Shown here: in pieces, positions 1-11,777 of the stretch
Position numbering within the stretch: position 1 is the first letter of the stretch
Layout of the letters: each line of letters starts with the position of its first letter
Assembly: GCF_016545825.1 (NCBI RefSeq)
Contig: NC_052614.1
Location: forward strand, 35,496,072-35,560,071
Reading direction: 5' to 3'
Source: Eucalyptus grandis
Taxonomy: Eukaryota; Streptophyta; Magnoliopsida; Myrtales; Myrtaceae
DNA: 64,000 nt
Translations under genes and position numbers: made by a program
Notes under the pieces: generated by a model
What the model was told of the DNA's origin: nothing
Seen by the model: the letters and a program-made list of their open reading frames with translations, nothing else
Database searches by the model: none

Positions 1-873
1 ATTGACATTTGTCATGAAGGATGGAAAGTATGAATCAATTTGCATAAGTCACAGTAAATCCTGCATTCAGAGTGAAAAACGACCTCTAGAAACAAAATCA
101 AGCAAATACAGCAATGGCCATTTCACAAGTCTAGCATGTGTACAATTTTCAGAAAATTTTATATTTTATAGCTATACATGTCCTTTAAAAATTTCATGAA
201 GGAAATACATTTGAATTTAGTTTGAGAAAAATTATGGAAATTCAGAAGCATGCAAAGGTCATGGCTTTTTACAGAACACATGTAGAAACAATAGGTGTTC
301 AAGACCAATACGTTTATCATTTGAACTCAGAAAATTCTGGAATTAAAGTATGTTATAGGTCAAGATACTATGAAAACTCTTATGAAGTAAGTTTTGTGAA
401 ATTCACAACACATATAGCTACACAAAAGTAATAAACAATAAAAGTTAGCAGATTTTTGAACTTGGGAACTCTACTTAGGCTCATGGTTTCCCTAAATTAG
501 AACAACCAGGGATCAAAAATTCCAAAACTCACCATGTCAAGAGCTATCATCAACATTTCTATATCCCTAAGTAGTGATTCCAAAGAATCCTCACCCAATC
601 AAGCCTAAAACTACATCATCTACTCACGGTTTCATCATCAATGAGGCGACCAAGCACTATCACCCCTAAAAGCCCAAAATCGAAATCAACAAGAGGATTG
701 GGAGGCCTAGAAGTTAGAGTTTTCACTTGCCTTAAAGCTCTTAGATTCTCTTGATCTCACCTTACTTGAGCTTGACTTTGGAAGCTTGATCTTCGCTTCT
801 TTGATCTCTTGAGAGAGAGAGAGAGAGAGGGACCGGGGGGTGTGGAGGGAAGGGGTTCTTTAGGTCTCTCTTT
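1..873. other. Unassigned non-coding stretch
   Basis: I see no gene here. The short ORFs lack codon structure or any familiar motif. A (GA)n microsatellite lies at 811-829, followed by a G-rich patch. The stretch ends where the 10-bp duplication flanking the next inverted-repeat element begins. Confidence 0.5.
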
Positions 874-883
874 GATTTTTAAA

Positions 884-2288
884 GACGTGCGGACCCCCGG
901 GAGTCCCATAACTTTGCACAAAGGGACACTTAAGTGCCATAACTTACGGAAGGTACACTTAAGTGCTAAAATCGGAGTAAAATGGATCACTTGAACGCCA
1001 ATCTGGTCAAAGTCCAACCAAAACGACGACGTAGCATTTTTCCGGCGAACGGAGCCCAAAACGACGCCATTTTGCACGCTAACATGGCCAAATAATGCAA
1101 AAAAGGGCATCGGTTTGGGCTAACGTGGTAAAACAATAATAAAAAATTAATTATAACTTAAAAATTAAATTTAGTTACAATATTAAAAAATAATAATTAT
1201 AAAATTAAGTTTAGTTAAAATATTAAAAAAAAATTTTAAAAAAAAAAAAGGAAAGGGGCGGAGGCGGTTGAGGGATCAGCTCTTAGCTGCTACCGCCACC
1301 GCCGGGAAGGGTCGACAACAGAGGGGGGAGGGTCGGCCAGGGTCGCCAGGGGCTGGCAACCCAGGTTGACCGACGGCAAGGGCTCACGGGCCCTTGCCCC
1401 AAATCGAGGTGAGGGTCGCAGCCCTCACCCGGCCGAGCCAAGGGCCGCCGCTCGTTGGGGTCGCCTCGGTGGGCGGTAGCCCTTGTTCCGGCCGGCGAGG
1501 GCCACCGACCCTCGCCGAATCCGGGCGGGGCGTGAGCCCTCGCCACCGGCCACGGTCTGCGCAGAGGGTTGCAGCCCTCGCCCAGATTCGGTGAGGGTCA
1601 GCGGCCCTCACCTAGCCGGGCAAAGGGTTGTCGCCCTTTAGGGCAACCCGGCGAGCGGCAACCCTTGGCCCGACCGGGCAAGGGCTACCAACCCTCGCCG
1701 AATCTGGGCGAAGGCTGCGACCCTCGCCCCAGAGCGGGGCGAGGGCTCGCAAGCCCTCTCCGCCGGTCGGCTGGGGTCACCGAGCCCCTAGCTAGGGCCC
1801 AAAGACCCCAACGACCCCAGCCGACCCTCCCCCTGCCGTCGCTAGCCCTTCCCGGCGACGGTGGGGTGGCGACGGTGGCAGCTAGGGGACCGATCCCTCA
1901 GTTGCCTCCCCCTTTTTTTTAATTTTTTTAATTTTTTTAATTTTAGAATTATTATTTTTAATATTTAATTTTTAATTATTATTTTTAAATATTTTAACTA
2001 AATTTAATGTGAAATTTAATTTCATTAATTTTTTATTATTTTTTACCACGTTAGCCCAAAAACGACGCTGTTTTTGCATTATTTGACCTGTCAGCGTGCA
2101 AAACGGCGGCGTTTTGGGCGCGCTTCGTTGGAAAAATGCCACGTCGGCGTTTTGGTTGGACTTTGGCCAAAGCGGCACTTAAGTGATCCATTTTTCTTCG
2201 AATGTGGCACTTAAGTGTACCTTTCGTAAATTATGGCACTTAAGTGTCCCTTTGTGCAAAATTATGGCACTCGAAGCGTTCTTTTGTC
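884..2288. mobile_element. Long-TIR Mutator-like non-autonomous element with GC-rich core
   Basis: The arms (about 884-1230 and 1920-2288) are inverted copies of each other. For example, CACAAAGGGACACTTAAGTG at 916-935 recurs in reverse orientation near 2240-2260, and a GGGCTAACGTGG motif on the left (1117-1128) has its inverted partner on the right (2047-2057). The ten bases GATTTTTAAA occur immediately outside both ends (874-883 and 2289-2298). This fits the 9-10 bp target duplication of Mutator-like elements. The interior (about 1255-1910) is very GC-rich and made of degenerate CCCTCGCC/GGCGAGGG units. The ORFs crossing it are low complexity in every frame and I do not regard them as genes. 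No transposase is visible, so the element would need one supplied in trans. The exact outer termini are inferred from the duplication; the last 30 bp or so of each arm align only loosely. Confidence 0.8.
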
Positions 2289-2298
2289 GATTTTTAAA

Positions 2299-3010
2299 CC
2301 TACTATTGCGTGTCCAATGCCACACATGAAGATTCACTTGACAAGTGTTAAGGCCGGCGGTCAAGGTGACGAGTCAAGGCTTGTTGTCTTGCATGGCTTC
2401 GATGAGGTGTCGACGCGAAGGACACATGGCCATTCTCATGCAAATTGGTCTCCAATTTTCGGCAATTAAGAAATTTTAAGGTCTCATTGTGTCCTTTCAA
2501 GATCCGCCATGAGTGGAAATGTGCTCGACATTTTTAATGGTGCCACCTAACCAAAATAGTACTCTTAAATAATCACAAGTATACTTGTCCCATTACCAAA
2601 TATCAAAATTGGTCCCTTCACTCGCAAATCCGAACAAACTTTCAAATCCTCATATATATAAATGAGCATCACTACTTATGTGTTTAGGCCATTTGCCTCC
2701 ATTGACTTTTGCCAATTAAATTGAGGTCGTGAGAATTTAGGATGTCATATCATATGCTTGATTTGATTGTCATTTGCCTTATCAAAAGATAATGACAATA
2801 TTGTTGTTTGATTCAAGAAATTTGGATGACAAATTGGCCTGATTTGCCTAACATCTTCAATCGAGCTTGTAGATGACCTTAATTGCCTTTGATGCCTCAT
2901 CATGATTTGTAGAGGACTTCAAGAGATTCCTCTAGATATCTTGTTTATTAGATTTGGCCACCGTTAGCTAGGTCAAATTATTTTTACAAAAATTGAAGTC
3001 AGATTTGGAA
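2299..3010. other. Unassigned AT-rich spacer
   Basis: This lies between the inverted-repeat element and the poly(T) that marks the LINE 3' end. No ORF longer than about 60 codons shows a known motif, and I see no repeat structure. Confidence 0.4.
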
Positions 3011-3079
3011 TTTTTTTTTTTTTGGTCGTAAAAGCATTTTCATTCATTCATTCATCAATAGAAATGCTACAAGCGACAC

Positions 3080-6000
3080 TTAGAGAAGATTCAGAACATA
3101 AAATGTCCCACAGAGGTTGGGGGAGGGGGGTGGCGAAGATTTCCATCCTAGAGGAAGAGTCTTTGTGCGGTGTGCTTTTGCAATCAAATCGGCTGCTTGG
3201 TTGGACTCCCACGGGATATGCGTAATACCCATTAAAGGTAATTGGGCTAGCAAATGTTTGCCTTCCATTATATTGCGCAAAGCCCATGGGGTTTCTTCTC
3301 GGCCCATAAACATCTCAACAGCTAAGGAACTATCACTTTCACATTTGTACTTGCCTTTCTGATGCCATTTTTGCTTCACGTGTTGTACGTGTCTTTGGTT
3401 CAAAAATTGAACTCCTCTCACAAGTGCTAGGGTTTCAGCTTCAAGGGGAGAACTTGCCTAGATTTTTGCCGTGAAGCCATCAACCAAGAGGCCTCTCGAA
3501 TCGCGTAAAATTCCTGTGATTGAGCTCGGTTTGTTTGGATTTATCCATGAGCAATCAACGTTCAAGGTTTGGAAGCCTTCAGTCGATGGGTGCCAGCGAA
3601 TCGGTGAGTTTTCATCTTTAGGTTCCTTCGATTTCTTCATCTGAATCCAACGGCTAAAGCTCTTGACTTGTGTTGTTACTGCAATTACTAGACCAAGTGG
3701 GTCGAATTTTTTAGCCCGAAAGATGAAGTTGTTTCTACTTTTCCATATCTGCCATAGTGTTGTTGCAAGTAGTTCATCTCCTGGAGCTTTTGTTTTTTCC
3801 AAAAATTTCCAGCAGCCATTTGTCTAGTCTGGTGATGTTTAGGGCATTTATGTTCAACTCTACTCTTGGATCTAACCACACTTTGGTTGTTTCTTCACAG
3901 AGCAAAAACAAATGCTCTGTTGTTTCTGGTCCTCGAGTGCAAAAAGGACAAAGTGGATTAGGTAAAGCTTTTCTCTTAAACAAATTCTCCCATGTTGGCA
4001 AGGCATTTTGGCACAAACTCCAAAGGAAGATCTTTATTTTTGGGGGATCTATAGGTTCCATAAGGAGCGGGGGGCTGAAAAGATGCTGATGCTATATTTG
4101 TGTCTGGATTTGTAGTCTTTGCTTGCACCTTGTTGTAGTCGCTTTTCACTGAGTAGGTACCCGATTTATTTCTGAACTAGATTAGTTTATCCTCTTTTGA
4201 GTTGGGAGCAATAGGGATGGTTAAAATTTCGTTGGCCGTTCTCTCGTCAAAGAAAGTTCTTATTATGTTTTCATCCCACTCTGTCTTCTGTTCATTAAAC
4301 AACTCAGCAACCATGACTGGATCATCCCGATTTGCTGGTCCCCCAACTATCCCGACAGAAAGCCATCTATCTTCTAGAATCTTAACAGATTTGCCATCTC
4401 CGATTACCCATTTCATATCTAGTTCTATGGCTTCTCTACCCATAAGGATGCTTTGCCATCCCCATGAAGGACGGTTTCCCTTCTTTGCTCGTCAGAATTC
4501 TAATTCGGGAAAATAGATGCCTTTAGAATTTTTCCCCACAAGGTTAATGGACTTTGTGATAATCTCCTCTCTTGTTTACCTAGCATGGCGACGTTTAACG
4601 TTTTCAAGTCTTTGAAACCGAGACCCCCTTCGTCTTTTCTAGTTTTGAGAACTTTCCATTTTTTCTAGTGTAGTCCCTTCTTTGCTTCAATTTGCCGCCA
4701 CCAAAAGGAAGCAGTTTTTCTTTCAATAGCATTACAGACAGAATTTGGAACTTTAAATACTAACATTGCATATTGAGGGATTGCTTGCACTACACTCTTG
4801 ATTAGAATTTCTTTCACAGCTTTTGTAAGAATCTTTTCCTTCTAGCCTTTGAGCTTCATATTCACCCTCGCCAATATCCATGCAAACATTTCTTTCTTTG
4901 AGCTTCTCCAATCAGAAGGTATACCGAGGTATTTCCCTGTCTTTTCGATTATTGGAACTCTTAATTCATGTGCCATATCTCGCTGACGATTCATAGGGCA
5001 ACCCCTACTAAAAGTACACACCTGATTTGTTGAGGTTAATTGTCTGGCCTGTGGCATAGCAGTATTGATTTAAGATTGAGGCAACTTGTTGGCATTCTTT
5101 GACAGTCCCTTCTAGAAAAAATATAGCATCATCAGCAAACAATAGGTGTGTTAGGGTTGGACAATACCTATTGAGAGTTATCCCCTTTATATCTCGTTTT
5201 TCCAGCGCTCTATGCATCATCCAAGACATGATATTGGCCATAAGAATGAATAAATATGGCGATAAGGGATCTCCTTGTCATATCCCATGTGATGGTGAGA
5301 AATATGGCGTTGGTTCTCCATTAACTTTCACACTAAAGGAGACAGATGATACACATTGCATAATAAGTCCTACCCATCTTTCACAGAAGCCCATTTTCAG
5401 CATACTAGCCCTCAAAAAATTCCACTCAACCTGATCATAAGCTTTCTGCATATCCAATTTTAGGATAGCTTGGAATTTCTTTTTCTTGTTTCTGATTTTT
5501 AGTTGGTGCAATACTTCTTGGCAATCATAATATTGTCTTGTATTTGTCGGTTTTCCACGAAAGCACTTTGTTCATTTTCAATGAGCATAGGTAGCCACTT
5601 CTTTAGCCGATTGGCCATGACCTTCGATATGATCTTATAGCTAAAGTTACAAAGGCTAATTGGTCGGTACTGGCTAACACTTTCTGGATTCTTTATCTTT
5701 GGGATGAGTGTGATGTATGTTTTGTTTAAGAGGGGATCGAGTATACCTGTTAGGAAGAACTCTTGAACTAGTTGGAAGAGGTCGACTTTAATATCTTCCC
5801 AAGCATGCTGGTAAAATTGACCATTTAGTCCATCAGGACTTGGTGCTTTGAGTGCTCCTAGCTGGAAGACAGCTTCTTTCACTTCTTCTAGAGTTGTTGG
5901 TTTAAGCAGATCATCATTCATTTCCTCGCTGACCACTTTGGGACATTGATTCAGGATTGGTTCGAAATTTATGGGACCTTCCGATTCATATAATGTGTGG

Positions 6001-7185
6001 TAGAAGTTTCTGATGTGTTGATTAAGGGCTGTGGGTTCCCAACACCAAGTTTGTTCATCTATTTTCAGCATAATAATTCGGTTCCTTTGTCTCCTTTGCA
6101 CCGTTGTTGCGTGAAAGTACTTAGTGTTTCTATCCCTCCATTAAAGCCAATTGATCCGAGACCGTAATCCCCAATACATCTCCTCTTGCCTCCATAGTTT
6201 CTCTATTTGTTCCTCCAACTGTTGGATGTCCTGCTTTGATGAGGGTCCCGGTCTGTTCATGTGTTCTGTAAGCTATTTTTTTAGTTCTCTAATCTTGTTT
6301 GATGCATTAGAGAATTTCCTGGTGCTCCATTCGACTAGATCTCGGGATAGTTCATGGATTTTCCTTGGAAAGCTCTAATTTTCTGTTGTTTGTCGCTGCC
6401 ATATGCGTCTAATTATCTCACTGCATTCTGGATCTTCTAGCCAATAGGACTCAAACTTAAAGTCTTTCTTCCTATTTCTGTATTCAGGATGAAGAGTGAG
6501 CATAATAGGGCAATGATCTGACCCAACATATGGTAAGGCTAATGCTTCTGCATTTGGGAAAGTTACCCTCCATTCCATAGTGGTAAGTACTCGGTCTAAC
6601 CGCTTCTTCACAAGGTTTTCTCCTTCCCTTTTATTAGACCTTGTATACGCACATCCCTTACCTTCTAGATCCATGAGCGAGCAATCATTTAAGAATTCTC
6701 GGAAGGCAAACATTCTACTTTGGTCAGCTTCTCTTCTTCCAACTTTCTCCCAAGTGTACAAGATTTCATTAAAATCACCCATGCATACCCATAAGGGTTG
6801 TGGGTTGTTCTGAGAGGCTCTAAGTTGCTGCCATAGTTGTAGCCTTTCGCCTAAATTCGTCGATGCATGGATAAAAGTGATTCGCATATGATGTGTACTG
6901 AAAGGGTCTATGTAGTCCACTTCTATAAAATGTTTTGTGCTGTTAGTCACCTTCAATGACCTCTTCACTCCACATAATGGTTAATCCTCCCGCAATACCT
7001 TCTGGTGGTACTAAGAATAGGTTTGGGTAATTAAGGCGCTTTCTTACACGTTCCACCATCTCCTCTTTATTTTTGGTTTCCATAAGGAACACCAAACTGG
7101 GCCTCTCTAGAGCCACAAGGGCTCTTAATTCTTGGAACGTCAGAGGATTGCCCAACCCCTGACAGTTCCAGCTTAGAATCTTCAT
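3080..7185 (-). pseudogene. LINE ORF2 endonuclease / reverse transcriptase / RNase H remnant
   Basis: ORF2 begins MKILSWNCQGLGNPLT, a typical APE-type endonuclease start in plant L1s. The endonuclease continues in another frame (6968-6375) with the conserved MGDFNE, KRLDRVL and GSDHCPI blocks. The reverse transcriptase (about 6101-4850) shows KAPSPDGLNG, YRPISLCN, KLDMQKAYDQVEW and the catalytic FADD box at about 5130-5141. A stop (TGA for the usual CGA) interrupts GI*QGDPLSPYLF near 5275-5280. The zf-RVT segment (4061-3774) has the WxxxxNALPTWENL and CPFCTRGPETTEHLFLLC motifs. The RNase H part (3802-3080) has NVDCSW and, downstream, IPWESNQAADLIAKA. At least four frame changes and several stops show that it is not functional. 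Confidence 0.9.
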
Positions 7186-7301
7186 GGTTTCACCGGTGGC
7201 TTATTAAGACTAGCCACCAGAGCCCATATTTTGGGATCTTCTTCCACCAAAATTGGAGTTTCATGTAGTGCTTCTTCATCTGCTTGCTTCATCATTGCCC
7301 C

Positions 7302-8558
7302 TTAAGATGCATAGGGGCTATGCCTTTTAATCTTTTTCGAAACCGGGGCCTTCAGTTCCTTTCGCTGACTTTTGGCCTTGCTGGAGGTCAACAACATAGG
7401 GGTTTCCATCCACGGAGTGTCAGAAATCAACAAGGTAGAGCCCTGGGATCTTTTGCCCAAAGCTTTTAAACTCATACCTCCTTGATTCTCTTGACTATAG
7501 GGAATAATTTCTATTTGTTGCGCTTCCATATCCCCCACACTTGGCCTGTTTTCTGGGGAGTTAGTATTCATGGGCGTCTTGGGTATAACTTCTTCCACAT
7601 CCCCCTCTTCACTCTCCAGTTTATTAAGTAACTTCCAAAAATGGATGTGCACTTTAGCCTCCGCTTTTAGCCAATAGCCAAATAAACCTTCTTTAATCGG
7701 TTTTTGTTCCGTTTCTTTATAAGGCACTTCCCCGCAATTAGTAGTATAATGACCAATTTTCTCACACGAGTAGTAGAAATGAGGTAAGCACTCATATCTA
7801 AAGTCTATCCAAGAATCCACCTCATCGAGTTGCAGCATAACCCCTAATACGAGTGGTTTTGATATATCTATTGACACTCTTGCCTTTCCGACCTTGCAGA
7901 GGCTACCCTCCTCAGTGACAAGCTTCACTTCCATCACTTCCTTAATATTCGATGCTATGTTTCTTACTATGGATTCTGTAATACACCCCAGGGGCAGTCC
8001 ATGAAGCTGTATCCAAAAGGAGCAATGAGTAAAAGTATGGCGATGGAGAGGTATTTTGGGGCTTAATTGTTTCAGGATTAGTAAACTTCCAAAATATGAC
8101 CAGGGACTAGCATCTAGAACTCGCTATTTCTCTTCCTCAGTTTGGAAAGTGAAGGTGAATAAGCCCTGTAGTGGCTGGTCGCAAACAACATTCTCTGTTT
8201 TCCACGCCTTAAACATAGTGGATTGGAAGGCTTGGAGGTTAACACTTGGTTTTGAATGAAGTTTACCAAGTAAAGTTAGCTGACATTCTTTCATTTTGCC
8301 TTCGGGAATTCCATCGAGCACTTTAACTACAGATTTTTCTGTCCACATTTTGCCCATTCTCTTACAGAGTGCTGCCATCCTCTTTTTTCTTACTAATTCT
8401 GTCTCCATTGCAGGTAATCTAATAACAACTAAACAGCCAGTAACAAGCTTCTTCAAAATGGGGAATAAGGCAAAGATGTAAATAGGCCACACCTACGCCA
8501 TTTCGAAGATGAAGACCGAAGCATCTTTCGGATAACTTGCTTGGGTGCGCTGATCCAT
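7302..8558 (-). pseudogene. LINE ORF1 (nucleic-acid-binding, zinc-knuckle) remnant
   Basis: The likely ATG is at 8558 (MDQRTQASYPKDASVFIF...). An in-frame stop follows 21 codons, after which the same frame continues past FPILKKLVTGCLVVIRLP. Further frame changes occur before the C-terminal half (7937-7302). That half holds the knuckle-like FYYSCEKIGHYTTNC (7770-7814). Plant LINE ORF1 proteins normally carry CX2CX4HX4C there; the first cysteine is replaced by tyrosine in this copy. The last part is a Ser/Pro/Lys-rich tail ending KKIKRHSPYAS. The family role is binding LINE RNA. ORF2 starts 117 bp downstream, the usual arrangement. Confidence 0.75.
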
Positions 8559-8949
8559 ATCCTACTGTTGTTTTTGCTGACTATTTGGGGAGTTTGTTGA
8601 TTGAAGGGAGCTTGTTTGTGTGGATGTATTCAAGGGATTCGGTTGCAGAAGAGGTGTGTGGATTTTAGGGTCAGGGTGCTGTTCGGATCATGGGTGTGTG
8701 GGTTTTAGAGGAGACTTTATACATAGGTGGTGATGGAATGGTGGATCAACTCAGGATTTCAGATTTTGGTTGGGTGAACACTCCATTAAAGAAGTAGGAA
8801 AAAAACTCTCCATTGTAGAGTGGGAGGAGCTCCTTACGAGGGAGGGAATTTGCTGGACAATCTTTCCACATTCAGCATATCTTTAATTTCGAGATGGAGC
8901 AGAGAAGGAGGGAGCACATGCTCTGTTTCAGTGTTCTGTTTCTATGACC

Positions 8950-10130
8950 TTTGCTATTTGCCAATTTTCTACAATTTCTTGTGTATGGATGCTTAAGTTG
9001 GTGCATCAATGAAAGTTGTTCATTAGGTTCAGATCTACAACATATAAAATTTCATTGATGATTGAAGCCCATCTACTTAGGTCGATTGCCTTTAGAAAAT
9101 CCATGCTCGTTGCAGTGATTTTGCTCTGCTAATTGACCTGTTTGCATTCCCCGATTTTTGTAAAATCATACATTCAAAATTTGTGGTTGAAGTCTCTTGG
9201 AAATTGTTCATTACCTCCTTGTCCAAAACATGTAAAATTTGCATAATGATTAGACATGATTAGGTCAGGTCGCTCATGCTTAAACCGAACCTGTTTGTTA
9301 CTAGACATTGGTTGTTTTGACTGGTTTCCATGCAATCAATTATTTTTGCAAAATCATACACTTGGAATTGGGGGTCGAGGTTTTCATGAATGTTGTTTGT
9401 CACCCTGTGATCTGTATTGCTTGAAATTTCTAGGTCGAAAGAGTGCATTAGATTGACATGAATGGCTTGAAACCGAATAGGTAGGTTGTGGAAATGGTTT
9501 GTCCCTCAATGGCACTTATTGCTTCTTCTTTTTTTCATAAATTCATATGTTTTGAATATAAATGTGATGTCTTCATGAAATTCGTGGAAATTTCTTGATT
9601 AATGTTGTGTAAAAATCTCAGATTGAACAAGTTGCTTTAGGATAGTAAAGCATGCTTAGAACTGAATAGGTGTACTTTCGTGATGTTGATTTTGCTGAAT
9701 GACTGATGTTTTTTCACTGATGTTTACAAATTCATGTGTTGATAATTGGATGATAGTGTCTTCATAAGATTTGTTGGAGACATGGTGAACTTCATTGCCA
9801 AAAATTTTCAGAAAATAAAAACACGATTTGCTATTTTTTCCGACCTTCTCAAAGTTGCAGGACTTGCTGCAATTCATTTTACATAATTGATTTGTCTACA
9901 TTGATTGATTTATATAAATTCATATGGTGCAAATCTCTGAATGCATGCTTCATGAAAGTTTTAAAGGGATTTTCAGTCTTCGATTTAGCATTAGTTTTGT
10001 TAAGTTTGAATAGGATATTCAAAAGAGTGCTTGATTAGAGTGCCATTAATTTCGCACATCCAAGTTCTCATTGAACACTTGAAAGTATTTCGTAACTTTA
10101 ACGAAGTTCATGACCTTTTCTGAAAATTCT
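8950..10130. repeat. Diverged tandem array, period about 188 bp
   Basis: A recognisable block, AAA(A/T)TCATA followed about 10 bp later by a TTGRA-like stretch and then a TCTTCATGAA-like motif, recurs at 9162, 9350, 9539, 9728 and 9916. The spacings are 188, 189, 189 and 188 bp. Weaker copies fit near 8972 and 10104. Between these blocks a second shared feature, a CCGAACCTG/CCGAATAGG-like string, also recurs. Units differ at many positions, so the array is old. It lies between the LINE 5' end and LTR debris, and no ORF spans it. Confidence 0.7.
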
Positions 10131-11276
10131 CAAAACCCAAAAATTTTAGACATTGTTCTAAGCTTTCTTTCAATATCAAGTTTGTTGGAATCAAGTCATG
10201 TTTGATGGTTCAAAGGACCCAATTAGTGTGACGACATTCTCCGTGCCAGAGTTCTGGAATTCATTTCCCCACAACATTGAATTTGTCTCATAATTCCGAT
10301 AAATTTAATAACCTCGTCTGGTATCACTTATAACTTGAAAATCTTCTTTTAAGGACTGAATTGCAAATTCTCAAAACTTGTATCCTTGATTGCAAATCTT
10401 TGAAAGTTTGACCAATTGGTTTTCCTTCTTTTAGATCTCATGGTGTACATACTTGAATGATTGTACTCACCTTGATTGTGCAGGTGAGCCATTTCAGTTT
10501 ACTTCCATCAATTGACTGAGTAACAATCAAGGTCTTATCATCTAAGTGCATAAGTTCATATTCTTTTTGCATGTGTTTGTTAGATGAATGGTTTAGGATC
10601 AAAGTATGTACATAGAGTAAACAAAAGAGATACGCCTAGACCCAAATTTTACAGGTCGTTCGGTTTTGTCCACTACTTATGAACATAAGGGATGGTCAAA
10701 TACCGACAACTAAAAACAATCAATTAGAGTTTATAGGATGGCTCAAAATGTATGAATATCAAAGGCCGATCCCGAGGCTATACCTTGTGTTTTGAATTGT
10801 TTTGAAATGTTTGCACTTGTTTGATTGTACTTGAATACACTTTTGATTGTTATTGTAGCACTAGTTAGTTTTAAAATAGTTCCAAAGGCAACTCTTGGAG
10901 GAGGTGATTATAGGGACTTGAAGACGGTGGAATAGTCTGTGTTCAATCTGGCTTTGACAATTTGGACTAATTCATTTCCTGATATATGTCCTAGGCTTCC
11001 CATTTGTGTTGTATAAATACTCGATGAGTTGCACGTTTACTTTACTTGTACTTTGGATTGTTTTTCTTTACTTCTTTATCTTGTTGTCTTGAGTGTTTCT
11101 TTCTTGCAATGCAATTTCACCTTACTTGATTGATTTTTCAATTCATTTTGATAGTTAGTATAAAATCATATGCATGAATTATCCATGTGTGATCATTTAG
11201 CTTTAAACTTGCACAAAAATGTAAAAAGATTGTATGACCACCTCAGGTAACAATCCAACTTATTGATACCAAAAGG
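10131..11276. other. Probable remnant of an older LTR element, 5' of the nested solo LTR
   Basis: This is AT-rich DNA with no ORF of interest. Its right end (...TTGATACCAAAAGG) joins directly to the sequence at 14229 once the solo LTR is removed. The joined stretch resembles the interior of that same LTR around 13940-13980 (GGTACCAAAATG...GTGTAACC). So at least the right part is probably an older LTR of the same family. I cannot place its start. Confidence 0.4.
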
Positions 11277-11577
11277 TGTTGACACCTAATTTTGGAAAAA
11301 TGAAATTGCATTTTGAAAAGAAAAAATAAAAATGGGGAAAATTGATTTGATTGAATTATGCAAGGAAATATGGAATTCTGATGGATGTCTGGATTTTGTT
11401 AAATGCAGAAGTAATTTAAAAATCAAGTGAATAAGGGGTAAGAATTTTGCAAAATAGAATAAATCTGAACAAGATCAAGATAATTGCGAAATCATACTAT
11501 AATTTACAGATTTGATTTAATGTAGTGAGAGATGGAAACTTAGAAAATGCCTTAAAAATGTAGTCGTCTGGAACCAC

Positions 11578-11585
11578 TATAAAAG
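11578..11585 (+). promoter_or_regulatory. TATA box of the solo LTR
   Basis: TATAAAAG lies about 300 bp inside the LTR, just upstream of the purine-rich duplicated segment and the GC-rich leader. This is where the U3/R boundary of a plant LTR would be expected. Activity is not shown. Confidence 0.55.
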
Positions 11586-11608
11586 AGTGCTGCATTTTTC
11601 AAGAAAAA

Positions 11609-11777
11609 GGGGGCGCGGAAAAAATTGAGCGATTTCGAAAAAATTTCAGAGGCAAAGTGAGGAAAATTCGTGAAAAGAGAAAAGAAAAGCTTGGGGGCGC
11701 GGAAAAAAATTGAGCGATTTCGAAAAAATTTCAGAGGCAAAGCGAGGAAAATTCGTGAAAAGAGAAAAGAAAAGCTT
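11609..11777 (+). repeat. Tandem duplication of an 84/85-bp segment
   Basis: Two nearly identical copies (11609-11692 and 11693-11777) begin GGGGGCGCGGAAAAA and end GAAAAGAAAAGCTTG. They differ by one extra A and one T/C change. The duplication sits just downstream of the LTR TATA box and is far younger than its surroundings. Confidence 0.9.

Larger units (their letters stand above)
3011..8753 (-). mobile_element. Degenerate L1-type LINE (non-LTR retrotransposon)
   Basis: Read on the minus strand, the element runs 5' region, ORF1 (about 8558-7302), ORF2 (7185-3080), then a short 3' UTR. It ends in an A-tail that appears as 13 T on the plus strand (3011-3023). The order endonuclease, reverse transcriptase, zinc-finger-like zf-RVT, RNase H is the standard layout of plant L1 elements. 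Both ORFs are broken by stops and frameshifts, so the copy is dead. The 5' boundary is uncertain. The flank left of the A-tail contains GTCAGATTTGG and a similar TTCAGATTTTGG lies at 8754-8765, so I use that as a tentative target-site duplication. Confidence 0.85.

Noticed and set aside
1283..1922. Overlapping ORFs of 66-117 codons on both strands in the GC-rich core
   Set aside because: They are open in several frames at once because of base composition. They have low complexity, no motif, and lie inside a transposon.
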